The notes below the pieces were generated by a model, which was not told the origin of the DNA, ran no database searches, and saw nothing but the letters and a program-made list of their open reading frames with translations. A stretch of 33,696 nucleotides of DNA from Pseudomonas fluorescens (GTDB lineage: Bacteria; Pseudomonadota; Gammaproteobacteria; Pseudomonadales; Pseudomonadaceae), in assembly GCF_000802965.1 (NCBI RefSeq), contig NZ_JSAK01000021.1:1-33696 (forward strand), read 5' to 3'. Of this stretch, positions 17,280 through 26,836 are shown piece by piece. The translations under genes were made by a program, and so were the position numbers. The first letter of the stretch is position 1. Each line of letters starts with the position of its first letter.

Positions 17280-18342
17280 GGGCCACCTCCAGGCAGGTAT
17301 CGACCACGTTGCGGGTGGCATCCGGTTTGGCCAGGCGGCGGGCCGCAGTGGCCATATCGTTGAGTCGTTGTGGTTGCATCAGGACCTCTGTCAGGCGCGC
17401 GGCAAGATCCGCTGCGCCAGTCGTTCTTTGCGGCATCAGGAAGGCAGCGCCTTCACGGGCCAAATAATCGGCGTTGCGGGTCTGGTGATCGTCGATCGCG
17501 TGGGGCAACGGCACCAGCATCGAGGGCAGACCGGCGGCGGCCAGTTCACTGATGGTCAGCGCACCTGCGCGACAGACCACCAGGTCAGCCCAGCCATAGG
17601 CTTGGGCCATGTCTTTGATGAAAGGCTGCACTTGCGCCTCGACGCCAGCCGCGCGATAGCGCTCTGCAGTCACTTCATCGTGGTTTTTTCCGGCCTGATG
17701 AAACACTTCCGGACGCAAATCGACGGCGACTTGCGACAGGGCTTCAGGCAGCAACTTGTTCAACGGTTCTGCGCCCAGGCTTCCGCCGAGGATCAGCAAA
17801 CGCGCCTTGCGACCGGCCAGGGCTGGTCGCGATGTTTCGAGGAACAGCTCGGTGCGCACCGGGTTACCGGTGGTCCGACGGCTGCCCGACAGGGTAAAGG
17901 TGTCGGGGAAGGCTTCACACACCCGGGCGGCGAACGGCACCAGCAACCGATTGGCGGTGCCGGCCACGGCGTTCTGTTCGTGAACAATCACCGGCACGCC
18001 GGCCAGTTTGGCTGCGACGCCGCCAGGACCGGTCACATAACCACCAAAGCCAACCACGCAGACTGGCCGCAACTGACGAATGATCGCCCGCGCCTGCCAG
18101 ACCGATTTGAGCAACATGAACGGCGCCTTGAGCAGGGACAACTTGCCCTTGCCGCGCAGACCGCTGGCGTTGATCCGATGCAATTCGATTCCGGCCGCCG
18201 GGACCAGATCGTTTTCAATGCCGCGCGGGGTGCCGAGCCAGTGCACGGTGTAACCGCGTGCCTGGAACTCGCGCGCGCAGGCCAGCGCCGGGAACACGTG
18301 GCCCCCGGTGCCGCCGGCCATGATCAAGACGTTAGCGCCCAT
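17272..18342 (-). CDS. murG: lipid II synthase MurG (GlcNAc transferase)
   Basis: 356 residues from ATG 18342 (GAGGAG eight bases upstream), one fewer than I recall for P. aeruginosa MurG. This peripheral inner-membrane GT28 enzyme adds GlcNAc to lipid I to make lipid II. The glycine-rich loop GGTGGHVFPAL (10-20) and the second GFGGYVTGPGGVAA loop are present, as is the UDP-GlcNAc site RAGALTISELAAAGLP and LPHAIDDHQTRNA. The start overlaps ftsW by 11 bases; its final codons (EVAHG) encode the murC ribosome-binding site. Confidence 0.98.
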   Translation of the reverse strand: MGANVLIMAGGTGGHVFPALACAREFQARGYTVHWLGTPRGIENDLVPAAGIELHRINASGLRGKGKLSLLKAPFMLLKSVWQARAIIRQLRPVCVVGFGGYVTGPGGVAAKLAGVPVIVHEQNAVAGTANRLLVPFAARVCEAFPDTFTLSGSRRTTGNPVRTELFLETSRPALAGRKARLLILGGSLGAEPLNKLLPEALSQVAVDLRPEVFHQAGKNHDEVTAERYRAAGVEAQVQPFIKDMAQAYGWADLVVCRAGALTISELAAAGLPSMLVPLPHAIDDHQTRNADYLAREGAAFLMPQRTTGAADLAARLTEVLMQPQRLNDMATAARRLAKPDATRNVVDTCLEVAHG

Positions 18343-19549
18343 GGTTCGGCTCCTCGGCGAAGTCGCTCTCATGGAACTCCATCTCTTCGCTGCCCAGGTG
18401 GGTTCGACTCTCCCACTCAATGCGCAGCAACAAACCGAGACAGGCACAGCAGATCACCAACGAACTACCGCCATAACTGAGGAACGGCAGGGTCAAACCT
18501 TTGGTCGGCAGCAGACCGACGTTCACACCGATGTTGATCAGGAACTGACCGATCCACAGGAACGACAGACCGTAGGCGACATAGGCGGCGAAGAACTGCT
18601 TCGCTTTCTCCGCCCACAAGCCGATGTACATGCCACGGATACAGACGAAGACGAACAGCGCCACTGTGCACAGGGAACCTACAGCACCCAGCTCTTCGGC
18701 CAGGACCGAGAACACGAAGTCGGTGTGGGCTTCCGGCAGGTAGAACTGTTTCTGTACGCTGTTGCCCAGGCCAACGCCCAGCCATTCGCCGCGACCGAAG
18801 GCGATCAAGGCTTGAGACAACTGATAGCCAGCACCGAACTGGTCGGCCCATGGGTCGGCAAAGTTGGTCAGACGCGCCATTCGATACGGCTGCATCTGGA
18901 TCAACAACACCACCGCGCCCACCGCCAGCACCACCATCAAGGAAAAACGGAACAACCCGACCCCGCCAAGAAACAGCATCGCCGCCGCAGCGCCCATCAT
19001 CACAACGGTGGCACCGAAGTCCGGTTCCATCAGCAACAGGCCCGCCATCGGCAACAGCACGATGAACGGCTTGAAGAAGCCCATCCAGCTCTCACGCACT
19101 TCTTTCTGGCGACGCACCAGGTAACCGGCGAGGTAGATCACCACGAACACCTTGGCGATCTCGGACGGCTGAACGTTGAAGAAACTGAAGCCGATCCAGC
19201 GCATCGACCCGTTCACTTCACGGCCGATCCCCGGGATGATCACCATCACCAGCAAACCGAATGCACCAATCAGCATCAGCCAGCCCAGGCGTTGCCAGGT
19301 CGCGATCGGAATCATCATGGTGACGATGCAGGCGCCGAGACCGAGCACTACGTAGATCAGGTGGCGAATCATGTAATACAGTGGACTGCCCGACTGCACG
19401 GCGGCCACTTCGGTCGATGCCGAGGCAATCATGATCAGCCCTAGGCCGAGCAAGGTCAGGCAACCCGCGAGCATCGGGAAGTCGAGGTCGATACCGCGCC
19501 CGGTGATGATCGGCGACGGATAGGGCTTGATGATGTTCATCAGGCTCAT
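18332..19549 (-). CDS. ftsW: septal peptidoglycan polymerase FtsW (SEDS)
   Basis: 405 residues, polytopic inner-membrane glycosyltransferase that polymerises lipid II at the septum together with FtsI. Family signatures are visible: MRWIGFSFFNVQPSEIAKVF, the LMEPDFGATVVMMG helix start, and the C-terminal GLLPTKGLTLPFLSYGGSSL. About ten hydrophobic segments fit the SEDS fold. The ATG overlaps the murD stop (ATGA) with GAGG upstream; a second ATG three codons on is possible. The acidic tail ends in EEPNHGR, where the codons for EE supply the murG Shine-Dalgarno. Confidence 0.98.
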   Translation of the reverse strand: MSLMNIIKPYPSPIITGRGIDLDFPMLAGCLTLLGLGLIMIASASTEVAAVQSGSPLYYMIRHLIYVVLGLGACIVTMMIPIATWQRLGWLMLIGAFGLLVMVIIPGIGREVNGSMRWIGFSFFNVQPSEIAKVFVVIYLAGYLVRRQKEVRESWMGFFKPFIVLLPMAGLLLMEPDFGATVVMMGAAAAMLFLGGVGLFRFSLMVVLAVGAVVLLIQMQPYRMARLTNFADPWADQFGAGYQLSQALIAFGRGEWLGVGLGNSVQKQFYLPEAHTDFVFSVLAEELGAVGSLCTVALFVFVCIRGMYIGLWAEKAKQFFAAYVAYGLSFLWIGQFLINIGVNVGLLPTKGLTLPFLSYGGSSLVICCACLGLLLRIEWESRTHLGSEEMEFHESDFAEEPNHGR

Positions 19550-20892
19550 GCCAGATCCTCCACGGCGCGGACGAACTGGTGACCACGGTCTTCGTAATTC
19601 TTGAACATATCGAAACTGGCGCAGGCCGGTGACAGCAGCACCACGTCACCCGGTTGGGCTGCGGCGCGGCATTGTTCCACGGCTTCGACCAGCGAGCCGA
19701 CGCGGATCAAGTGCACGGCTTCGCCAATGGCCTCGCCGATCTTGTCGGAGTCGCGGCCCATCAGGATCACGGCGCGGCAGTTGGCCGCCACCGGGTCACG
19801 CAAATCCTTGAACTCGGCACCCTTGCCGTCGCCGCCGGCGATCAGCACGATCTTGCCGTCGATGTCCGCACCCAGGCCTTCGATGGCGGCCAGTGCGGCG
19901 CCGACGTTGGTGGCTTTGGAGTCGTTGTAATAGCCAACACCATCCAGATCACGCACCCACTGGCAGCGATGTTCGAGGCCGGCGAAATTACGCAGGGCTT
20001 CGAGCATGGCGTCGAACGGCAGGCCAACCGCATGACCGAGCGCCAGCGCCGCCAGGGCGTTGGACTGATTGTGGGCGCCGCGGATTTTCAGCTCGCGCAC
20101 CGGCATCAGGTTCTGGAATTCGAAGGCCAGGTATTTCTCGCCGTTTTCTTCGCGCAGGCCAAAGGCCTTGAAATCCGGTTTGCTCAGGCCGAAGGTCCAG
20201 CATGGCTGGCCCTCGCCCATCAGTGGACGGCTGAGCGCATCCTGACGGTTGACCACAAACTGTTTCGCACCACGGAAGATCCGGTGCTTGGCCAGGTGAT
20301 ACGCCGGCAGGCCGCTGTAACGGTCCATGTGGTCTTCGCTGATGTTGAGCACGGTCGCCACTTCGGCGTTGAGCTGGTCGGTGGTTTCCAGTTGGAAACT
20401 CGACAACTCCATCACGTACAACTCGACGTCATCGCGCAGCAGGTCCAGCGCCGGGGTACCGAGGTTGCCGCCAACAGCAACACGCTTGCCCGCTGCAATC
20501 GCCATTTCGCCGACCAGGGTGGTCACGGTGCTTTTCGCGTTGGAACCGCTGATGGCCACGATCGGCGCCTTCGCGTTACGCGCGAACAGCTCGATGTCGC
20601 CGGACAACTTCACGCCACGGGCGGCGGCAGCCTGCAAGGCCGGGGTCGCCAGCGCCAGGCCGGGGCTCACGTAGAGTTCGTCGGCACGGCACAGGAATTC
20701 GACATCCAGCTCGCCACAACGCACTTCCACGTGCGGATAGTCACGCTTGAGCGTGGCCAGTTCCGGTGGATTTTCCCGCGTATCAGCCACGGCAAACGCC
20801 ACGCCCCGATTCGCCAGGAAGCGAACCAGGGACATGCCGCTCTTGCCGAGGCCGACAACGATGCGGAAGTGGTCAGAAGCGATCAGAGACAC
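19546..20892 (-). CDS. murD: UDP-MurNAc-L-alanine--D-glutamate ligase MurD
   Basis: 448 residues from a GTG start (20892) with GAGG eight bases upstream and six bases after mraY. It adds D-glutamate to UDP-MurNAc-Ala. The N-terminal nucleotide-binding start RIVVGLGKSGMSLVRFL (10-26) and C-terminal LLSPACASFDMFKNYEDRG motif are typical. The ATP loop reads GSNAKST (116-122), where most Mur ligases have GTNGKST; from memory other Pseudomonas MurD proteins share the alanine. Downstream catalytic residues such as NISEDHMDRY are intact, so it should be active. Confidence 0.97.
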   Translation of the reverse strand: MSLIASDHFRIVVGLGKSGMSLVRFLANRGVAFAVADTRENPPELATLKRDYPHVEVRCGELDVEFLCRADELYVSPGLALATPALQAAAARGVKLSGDIELFARNAKAPIVAISGSNAKSTVTTLVGEMAIAAGKRVAVGGNLGTPALDLLRDDVELYVMELSSFQLETTDQLNAEVATVLNISEDHMDRYSGLPAYHLAKHRIFRGAKQFVVNRQDALSRPLMGEGQPCWTFGLSKPDFKAFGLREENGEKYLAFEFQNLMPVRELKIRGAHNQSNALAALALGHAVGLPFDAMLEALRNFAGLEHRCQWVRDLDGVGYYNDSKATNVGAALAAIEGLGADIDGKIVLIAGGDGKGAEFKDLRDPVAANCRAVILMGRDSDKIGEAIGEAVHLIRVGSLVEAVEQCRAAAQPGDVVLLSPACASFDMFKNYEDRGHQFVRAVEDLA

Positions 20893-20898
20893 GTGTTT

Positions 20899-21981
20899 CT
20901 ACCTCAGCTTCAGGGTGGCAAGGCCGACCAACACGAGAATCACGGTGATGATCCAGAAACGGACGATCACGCGTGGCTCGGGCCAGCCCTTGAGTTCAAA
21001 GTGGTGGTGAATCGGCGCCATGCGGAATACGCGGCGACCGGTCAGCTTAAAGGAGGCAACCTGAATGACGACTGACAGGGTTTCCATCACGAACACGCCG
21101 CCCATGATGAACAGGACGATTTCCTGACGGACGATCACCGCAATGGTGCCCAGGGCAGCGCCCAGCGCCAGCGCGCCGACGTCGCCCATGAAGACTTGTG
21201 CCGGATAGGTGTTGAACCACAGGAAGCCCAGGCCGGCACCAATCAGTGCGCCGCAGAACACGATCAACTCGCCCGCGCCCGGCACATAAGGAATCAGAAG
21301 GTATTCGGCGAACTTCACGTTACCCGACAGGTAGCAGAAGATGCCGAGGCCACCGCCGACCATCACGGTCGGCATGATCGCCAGGCCGTCGAGGCCGTCG
21401 GTCAGGTTGACCGCGTTGCTCGAACCGACGATCACGAAATAGGTCAGGACGATGAAACCGGCACCCAGTGGAATGCTGTAGTCCTTGAGCATCGGCAGGA
21501 TCAGTGTGGTTTCCACCGGGGTGGCAGCGGTCATATAAAGGAAGATCGCCGCGCCGAGGCCGAACACCGACTGCCAGAAATACTTCCAGCGACTCGGCAA
21601 GCCACGGGAGTTCTTCTCGATCACTTTGCGATAGTCGTCGACCCAGCCGATGGCGCCGAACAGCAAGGTCACCAGCAACACGACCCAAACGTAACGGTTG
21701 CTCAGATCAGCCCACAGCAAGGTGCTGACGCCGATGGAAGAAAGAATCAGCGCGCCACCCATGGTCGGGGTGCCGGACTTGGAGAGGTGCGATTGCGGAC
21801 CGTCGTTGCGAACGGATTGACCGATCTGACGGTTCTGCAGGGTGCGGATCATCCACGGGCCATAGCACAGCGACAAAACCAGCGCGGTCAGTACACCGAG
21901 AATCCCGCGCAGGGTCAGGTACTGGAAGACCGCGAAGCCTTTGTAGAACTGTTGCAGATACTCCGCTAGCAGCAGCAGCAT
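20899..21981 (-). CDS. mraY: phospho-MurNAc-pentapeptide translocase MraY
   Basis: 360 residues from ATG 21981, giving the MLLLLAEYLQQF opening that Pseudomonas MraY proteins share; the longer frame to 22008 merely overlaps murF. This ten-helix membrane enzyme transfers phospho-MurNAc-pentapeptide to undecaprenyl phosphate, making lipid I. Active-site motifs are visible: WVDDYRKVIEKNSRGLPSRW, NAVNLTDGLDGLA, FMGDVGALALG and the histidine loop APIHHHFELKGW. The start shares one base with the murF stop (TAATG), a classic coupled junction. Confidence 0.99.
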   Translation of the reverse strand: MLLLLAEYLQQFYKGFAVFQYLTLRGILGVLTALVLSLCYGPWMIRTLQNRQIGQSVRNDGPQSHLSKSGTPTMGGALILSSIGVSTLLWADLSNRYVWVVLLVTLLFGAIGWVDDYRKVIEKNSRGLPSRWKYFWQSVFGLGAAIFLYMTAATPVETTLILPMLKDYSIPLGAGFIVLTYFVIVGSSNAVNLTDGLDGLAIMPTVMVGGGLGIFCYLSGNVKFAEYLLIPYVPGAGELIVFCGALIGAGLGFLWFNTYPAQVFMGDVGALALGAALGTIAVIVRQEIVLFIMGGVFVMETLSVVIQVASFKLTGRRVFRMAPIHHHFELKGWPEPRVIVRFWIITVILVLVGLATLKLR

Positions 21982-23348
21982 TAATGTTTCTCCAGGCTGG
22001 TCCCGCACAAAGCGGCGACGATGTTTTCCATCGCGGCGCTGCGCGAGCCCTTGATCAAAATGGTGGTGTTTGTGTCTTGCTCGGCGCCCAGAGCCTTGAT
22101 CAGTTCAGCCTGCGTGCTGAAATGAAAAGCCTGTGGACCGAATGCGTTGACGGCGTGAACCATCATGGGTCCGACGGCGTACAGCGCAGAAACCTTGCCA
22201 CGGGCGTACTCGCCCACGTCGCGGTGCCCCTGCTCCGCCCAGTCGCCCAACTCGCCAATATCCCCGAGCACCAGAACGGTGCGGCCGGAAAAGCCGGCGA
22301 GTATATCAACGGCGGCGCACATGGAGGTGGGGTTCGCGTTGTAAGTGTCATCAATGACGCGCATGCCATTAGTTGCCAGTTGCGCGACAGTTCGGCCCTT
22401 GACCGGCTGCACCGCGCCGAGGCCGGTAGCGATGCCGAACAGCGACACACCCAAGGCATGGGCGGCAGCCGCGGCAGCCATGGCGTTGGCGACGTTATGG
22501 GTGCCGAGCAGATTCAGTTGAACGCGCTCCACACCTTCAGGCGTATGCAAGTTGAACGCCGGGCAACCGCGAGCGTCGGTGGTCAGGTCACTGGCATAGA
22601 AATCGGCGCTGGTATTGCTCAGGGCGAACGTCAGCACTTTGCGTTCACCGGCGCGCGCCTTCCAGATACCGAATGCCTTGTCGTCAAGATTGAGAACGGC
22701 GACGCCATCGGCATCCAGCCCTTCGATAATCTCTCCCTTGGCTTCGACGATTTTTTCCGGCCCGCCGAACTCGCCAACGTGGGCAGTCCCGGCATTGTTG
22801 AGAATGGCCACGTGGGGTTTGGTCATGCCCACGGTGTAGGCAATTTCACCCAGACGCGAGGCGCCGAGCTCAATCACTGCAGCGGTGTGTTCCGGCGCCA
22901 GTTCGAGCAGGGTCAGCGGCGCGCCGAGGTCATTGTTCAGGTTGCCACGGGTCGCCAGCACCGGACCGCGCGTGCGCAGGATGCTCGCGAGCATTTCCTT
23001 GACCGTGGTCTTGCCGCTGGAACCGGTAATGGCGGCGACCGGTTGAGTGAAGGCCTGGCGGTTCAGGGCACCCAACTGGCCGAGGGCCTTGCGGGTATCG
23101 CTGACCAGCAATTGCGGCAGCGTGCTGTCGGCGACTTCGCGCTCGACCAATGCCGCCACGGCGCCTTTCGCCGCAACGTCATTCAGATAGTCGTGACCAT
23201 CGAAGCGTGGACCGGTCAGGGCAATGAATAGCTGGCCCGGTTTGATCGCACGGCTGTCGATGCTGACGCCGTCGAAGCTGGCATCGGCAGCAATCAGGCG
23301 GGCATTCAGTGCGCCGGTCAGTTCGCTCAGTTTCAAGGCTTTAAGCAT
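21981..23348 (-). CDS. murF: UDP-MurNAc-tripeptide--D-Ala-D-Ala ligase MurF
   Basis: 455 residues, cytoplasmic ligase that attaches the D-Ala-D-Ala made by DdlB and finishes the UDP-MurNAc-pentapeptide. The N-terminal substrate domain has DSRAIKPGQLFIAL (31-44); the ATP loop is GSSGKTT (109-115); YNANPTSMCAA and the C-terminal ILIKGSRSAAMENIV fit the family. ATG 23348 has GGAGGTGG upstream, located inside the end of murE, which it overlaps by eight bases. Confidence 0.98.
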   Translation of the reverse strand: MLKALKLSELTGALNARLIAADASFDGVSIDSRAIKPGQLFIALTGPRFDGHDYLNDVAAKGAVAALVEREVADSTLPQLLVSDTRKALGQLGALNRQAFTQPVAAITGSSGKTTVKEMLASILRTRGPVLATRGNLNNDLGAPLTLLELAPEHTAAVIELGASRLGEIAYTVGMTKPHVAILNNAGTAHVGEFGGPEKIVEAKGEIIEGLDADGVAVLNLDDKAFGIWKARAGERKVLTFALSNTSADFYASDLTTDARGCPAFNLHTPEGVERVQLNLLGTHNVANAMAAAAAAHALGVSLFGIATGLGAVQPVKGRTVAQLATNGMRVIDDTYNANPTSMCAAVDILAGFSGRTVLVLGDIGELGDWAEQGHRDVGEYARGKVSALYAVGPMMVHAVNAFGPQAFHFSTQAELIKALGAEQDTNTTILIKGSRSAAMENIVAALCGTSLEKH

Positions 23349-24804
23349 GGGCCACCTCCCACGCGGTCAAGGCATGATCAGCCTCGACCAGATCGGAGAA
23401 GGCATGGCGCTCGCCGTTGATTTCCTGATAGTCCTCGTGACCTTTACCGGCCAGAACGATCACGTCATCCGCCGAAGCGCCAGCGATCAACTGGGCAATC
23501 GCCTGGCCACGCCCAGCGACGAACGTGACTTTATCCACAGCCGTGAAACCGGCGCGGATGTCATCGAAAATCACCGAAGGGTCTTCGGTACGCGGATTAT
23601 CGTCGGTGACCAGCACGCCATCGGCCAGACGCTCGACCACTTCGGCCATCAGTGGACGCTTGCCGCGATCACGGTCGCCGCCGCAGCCGAACAGGCACAG
23701 CAAACGCCCTTTGACGTGCGGACGCAGAGCCGTCAGGACTTTTTCCAGGGCATCCGGGGTGTGGGCGTAATCGACCACCACCAGCGGCTGAGTTCCACCG
23801 CCGAGGCGCTGCATGCGTCCAGCCGGGCCTTCGAGTTTCGGCAGTACCTTGAGAATTTCGTCCAGTGCGTAATCCAGGCCGAGCAAGGCACCGACCGCCG
23901 CCAATACGTTGCTCAGGTTGAAACGGCCAAGCAGCGTGCTGCGCAGGTGGTGCTCGCCTTGTGGCGTGACCAGCGTGGCGCGAACACCTTCATCGTCGAA
24001 CTGCGCTTCGCGGCAATACAGGTAAGCGCTGCTGTCGAGCAGGCTATAAGTGATCAGCCGCGACTCACGTTTTTCGGCGGCCAGTTGCCGGCCGAAATCG
24101 TCGTCGAGATTCACCACCCGGCATTTCAAATCGTTCCAGGCAAACAGCTTGGCCTTGGCTTCGCCGTAGGCCTGCATGGTGCCGTGGTAGTCCAGGTGAT
24201 CGCGGGACAGGTTGGTCATCACCGCCACATCAAACGCCAGCGCGGTAACGCGGCCCTGATCCAGACCGTGGGACGAAACTTCCATGGCAACGGCTTTGGC
24301 ACCGGCCTTTTTCAGGTCGCCAAGAGTCGCTTGCACGGCAATCGGGTTCGGCGTGGTGTGCAGGCCGCTTTGCAGCGCGCCGTAGAATCCGGAACCCAAC
24401 GTGCCGACGATGCCGCAATGCTGACCGAGCAGATCCAGTGCCTGGGCAACCAGTTGCGTCACACTGGTCTTGCCGTTCGTGCCTGTCACGCCAACCAGAT
24501 TCAGGTGATGGCTCGGCTCGCCATAGAAGCGCCCGGCGATGTCCGACAGTTGCGCCGCCAGCCCCTTGACCGGAATCAACGGCACTTCGGTGATCGGCAG
24601 CACGGTAGCGCCTTCCACTTCATAAGCCACGGCGGCCGCACCACGTTGCAAGGCATCGGCAATGTGCGCACGGCCATCGAATTTGCCACCCGGCACTGCG
24701 AGGAACAGGTCCCCGGCACGCACGTTGCGACTGTCCAGCGCCAATTCACGGATCAACAGATCGTGGCCGGCGTGGGGGAAAATCTTGTTCAGACTTAAAG
24801 ACAT
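23341..24804 (-). CDS. murE: UDP-MurNAc-L-Ala-D-Glu--meso-DAP ligase MurE
   Basis: 487 residues. It adds meso-diaminopimelate, as shown by the DNPR signature (402-405, in DDNPRTEDP) that selects DAP over lysine. Other motifs: LALDSRNVRAGDLFLAVPG (21-39), the ATP loop GTNGKT (108-113), and NLSRDHLDYHGTM. The start shares one base with the ftsI stop (TGATG). The last codons, for EVAHA, contain the murF ribosome-binding site. Confidence 0.98.
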   Translation of the reverse strand: MSLSLNKIFPHAGHDLLIRELALDSRNVRAGDLFLAVPGGKFDGRAHIADALQRGAAAVAYEVEGATVLPITEVPLIPVKGLAAQLSDIAGRFYGEPSHHLNLVGVTGTNGKTSVTQLVAQALDLLGQHCGIVGTLGSGFYGALQSGLHTTPNPIAVQATLGDLKKAGAKAVAMEVSSHGLDQGRVTALAFDVAVMTNLSRDHLDYHGTMQAYGEAKAKLFAWNDLKCRVVNLDDDFGRQLAAEKRESRLITYSLLDSSAYLYCREAQFDDEGVRATLVTPQGEHHLRSTLLGRFNLSNVLAAVGALLGLDYALDEILKVLPKLEGPAGRMQRLGGGTQPLVVVDYAHTPDALEKVLTALRPHVKGRLLCLFGCGGDRDRGKRPLMAEVVERLADGVLVTDDNPRTEDPSVIFDDIRAGFTAVDKVTFVAGRGQAIAQLIAGASADDVIVLAGKGHEDYQEINGERHAFSDLVEADHALTAWEVAHA

Positions 24805-26546
24805 CAGCCGCGCCCTCCATTGGCTTTCAGCGGAACGACCGGGGTGGCGTTGGCTTGTTGAGTAGGTGGCAAGTTGTCCGGGGTCACGTTCATCAGGCGC
24901 AGGGTGCCGGACATCACACGGCTGAACACCGGCGCGGAAACCAGACCACCGAAGTAACCGGCCTTGGTCGGCTCATCGATCACCACAACGATGGCGTAAC
25001 GCGGATCGCTCATCGGGCCGAAACCGGCGAACAGCGAGCGGTAGGAGTTTTCGGCGTAGCCTTTGGAACCCACCGAAGTTTTACGCGCAGTACCCGACTT
25101 GCCGCCCACGTGATACGCCGGCACCTGCGCGCGGAACACACCGCGCGGTGCTTCGATCACTTGTTGCAGCATGGTTTGCATGGTCTTCGCGACCGCTTCG
25201 GGCAGCACTTGAGTCGTTTGCGGCGCCTTGTCGGTTTTGATCAGTGTCAGCGGCGCGAGGCGTCCGTTGTTGGCCAGCGCCGAGAAGGCGTGAACCAGCT
25301 GGATCGCGGTCACGGAAACACCGTAGCCGTAGGACAGCGTCGCGGTCTCGGCCTTGCGCCATTCGCGGTAGTTCGGCAGGTTGCCGACGCGCTCGCCAGG
25401 GAAACCGAGGCCGGTGTCCTGGCCGAGGCCGACTTTCTGTGCCAGACGGAAAATCGTCTCGCCGCCGATATCGAACGCGATCTTACTCATGCCGACGTTA
25501 CTGGAATTGATCAGGATGCCGGTCAAGTCGAGCACCGGACCTTCAGTCTTGGACACGTCCTTGATGGTGTACTTGCCGATCTGCAAGGAGCCCGGATACA
25601 CCTCGACAGTGTCGGTCGGTTTCCAGCGGCCGGTTTCAATCGCGGCGCTCATGGAGATCGCCTTCATGGTCGAACCTGGTTCGAACACGTCGATCATTGC
25701 GCGGTTACGCATCATCGCCGGTTGCAGGTTGCGACGGTTGTTCGGGTTGTAGGTCGGCTGGTTGACCATGGCGAGGATCTCGCCGGTCTTCACGTCCATG
25801 ATCACCAGGCTGCCGGCCTTGGCACCGTTCTCGATGATCGCGTTGCGCAATTCGCGGTTGGCCAGGTATTGCAGGCGCAGGTCAATGGACAACGCCAAGG
25901 GCTTTCCGGCCTTGGCGTTTTTGGTGACCTGGACATCCTTGATCAACCGGCCGCGCCGGTCCTTGATGACCTGTCGTTTGCCCGGCACCCCGGCCAGCCA
26001 TTCGTCATAGGCGAGTTCGACGCCTTCTCGACCGTGGTCGTCAATGTCGGTAAAGCCGACCATGTGGGCGGTGACTTCGCCGGCCGGATAGAAACGGCGG
26101 AACTCTTCGATGCCGTAGACGCCCGGCACTTTCAGATCGAGCACAGCCTGGCCCTGCTCAGGCGTCAGCCCGCGCACCAGGTAAATGAATTCTTTATTGG
26201 CTTGAGCTTCAAGGCGCTCGGTCAGGGCCTTGGGATCCTGACCCAGCGCGGCCGCCAGTGCCGGCCACTTTTCCTTGGCCAGTTGCATTTCCTTGGCGTT
26301 GGCCCACAGGGTGGTGACCGGCGTACTGACAGCCAACGGCTCGCCGTTACGGTCGGTAATCAGACCACGGTGAGCCGGAATCGGAATATGACGAACGCTG
26401 CGCGCATCGCCCTGACCTTTGAGGAAGTCACGGTCAACCACTTGCAGGTCGATGATGCGCCAGCAAATCGCAATCACCATGACACCGAGCAAACCCAGCA
26501 CCAGACGGAAGCGCCACGGGAAGAGTGCGCCTTCGAGTTTCATCAT
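24804..26546 (-). CDS. ftsI: septal transpeptidase FtsI (penicillin-binding protein 3)
   Basis: 580 residues, a class B PBP that crosslinks septal peptidoglycan and is the target of aztreonam and many cephalosporins. After a short cytoplasmic tail comes one membrane helix (about 13-32), a pedestal domain (ARSVRHIPIPAHRGLITDRNG) and the transpeptidase domain with S292-T-M-K295 (nucleophile Ser), S348-S-N350 and K483-S-G-T486. All catalytic motifs are intact. The gene begins with two ATG codons in tandem; the ftsL stop lies within them, so either could be used. Confidence 0.99.
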   Translation of the reverse strand: MMKLEGALFPWRFRLVLGLLGVMVIAICWRIIDLQVVDRDFLKGQGDARSVRHIPIPAHRGLITDRNGEPLAVSTPVTTLWANAKEMQLAKEKWPALAAALGQDPKALTERLEAQANKEFIYLVRGLTPEQGQAVLDLKVPGVYGIEEFRRFYPAGEVTAHMVGFTDIDDHGREGVELAYDEWLAGVPGKRQVIKDRRGRLIKDVQVTKNAKAGKPLALSIDLRLQYLANRELRNAIIENGAKAGSLVIMDVKTGEILAMVNQPTYNPNNRRNLQPAMMRNRAMIDVFEPGSTMKAISMSAAIETGRWKPTDTVEVYPGSLQIGKYTIKDVSKTEGPVLDLTGILINSSNVGMSKIAFDIGGETIFRLAQKVGLGQDTGLGFPGERVGNLPNYREWRKAETATLSYGYGVSVTAIQLVHAFSALANNGRLAPLTLIKTDKAPQTTQVLPEAVAKTMQTMLQQVIEAPRGVFRAQVPAYHVGGKSGTARKTSVGSKGYAENSYRSLFAGFGPMSDPRYAIVVVIDEPTKAGYFGGLVSAPVFSRVMSGTLRLMNVTPDNLPPTQQANATPVVPLKANGGRG

Positions 26547-26836
26547 GGCGCCACCATCTGCACTTCGGCGGCACCGGGAATGCGCATTTTCAGTTGTTCG
26601 GTGGCCAGCACTTCGATACGGCTGTGGGCAGTCCAGGTGCTCTGTTCAAGAATCAACCGACCCCACTCCGCCTGCGCCTTGTCGCGCACGCTCAACTCGT
26701 TATACAGCGAGTTCAGCAACTGACGATTCCAGTGCGCGCTGTAGGACACGCCAATGGCGGACACGAGCACGCCAATGAACAGCAGCAGCATGAAAAAGCT
26801 TCCGCCGGGAAGTGGCTTGGCGAAAAGCTTGCTCAC
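26543..26836 (-). CDS. ftsL: cell division protein FtsL
   Basis: 97 residues from a GTG start (26836), with GGAG eight bases upstream. It has the standard bitopic layout: short cytoplasmic tail, one membrane helix (about 14-33, SFFMLLLFIGVLVSAIGVSY), then a periplasmic coiled coil (RQLLNSLYNELSVRDKAQAEWGRL) that pairs with FtsB and joins FtsQ. Sequence conservation in this family is low; position between rsmH and ftsI confirms identity. It overlaps rsmH by four bases (GTGA). Confidence 0.97.
   Translation of the reverse strand: MSKLFAKPLPGGSFFMLLLFIGVLVSAIGVSYSAHWNRQLLNSLYNELSVRDKAQAEWGRLILEQSTWTAHSRIEVLATEQLKMRIPGAAEVQMVAP

Noticed and set aside
24855..26723. A 622-codon plus-strand frame opposite ftsI
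   Set aside because: Antisense shadow of a strongly conserved gene; the translation shows no domain and low complexity.
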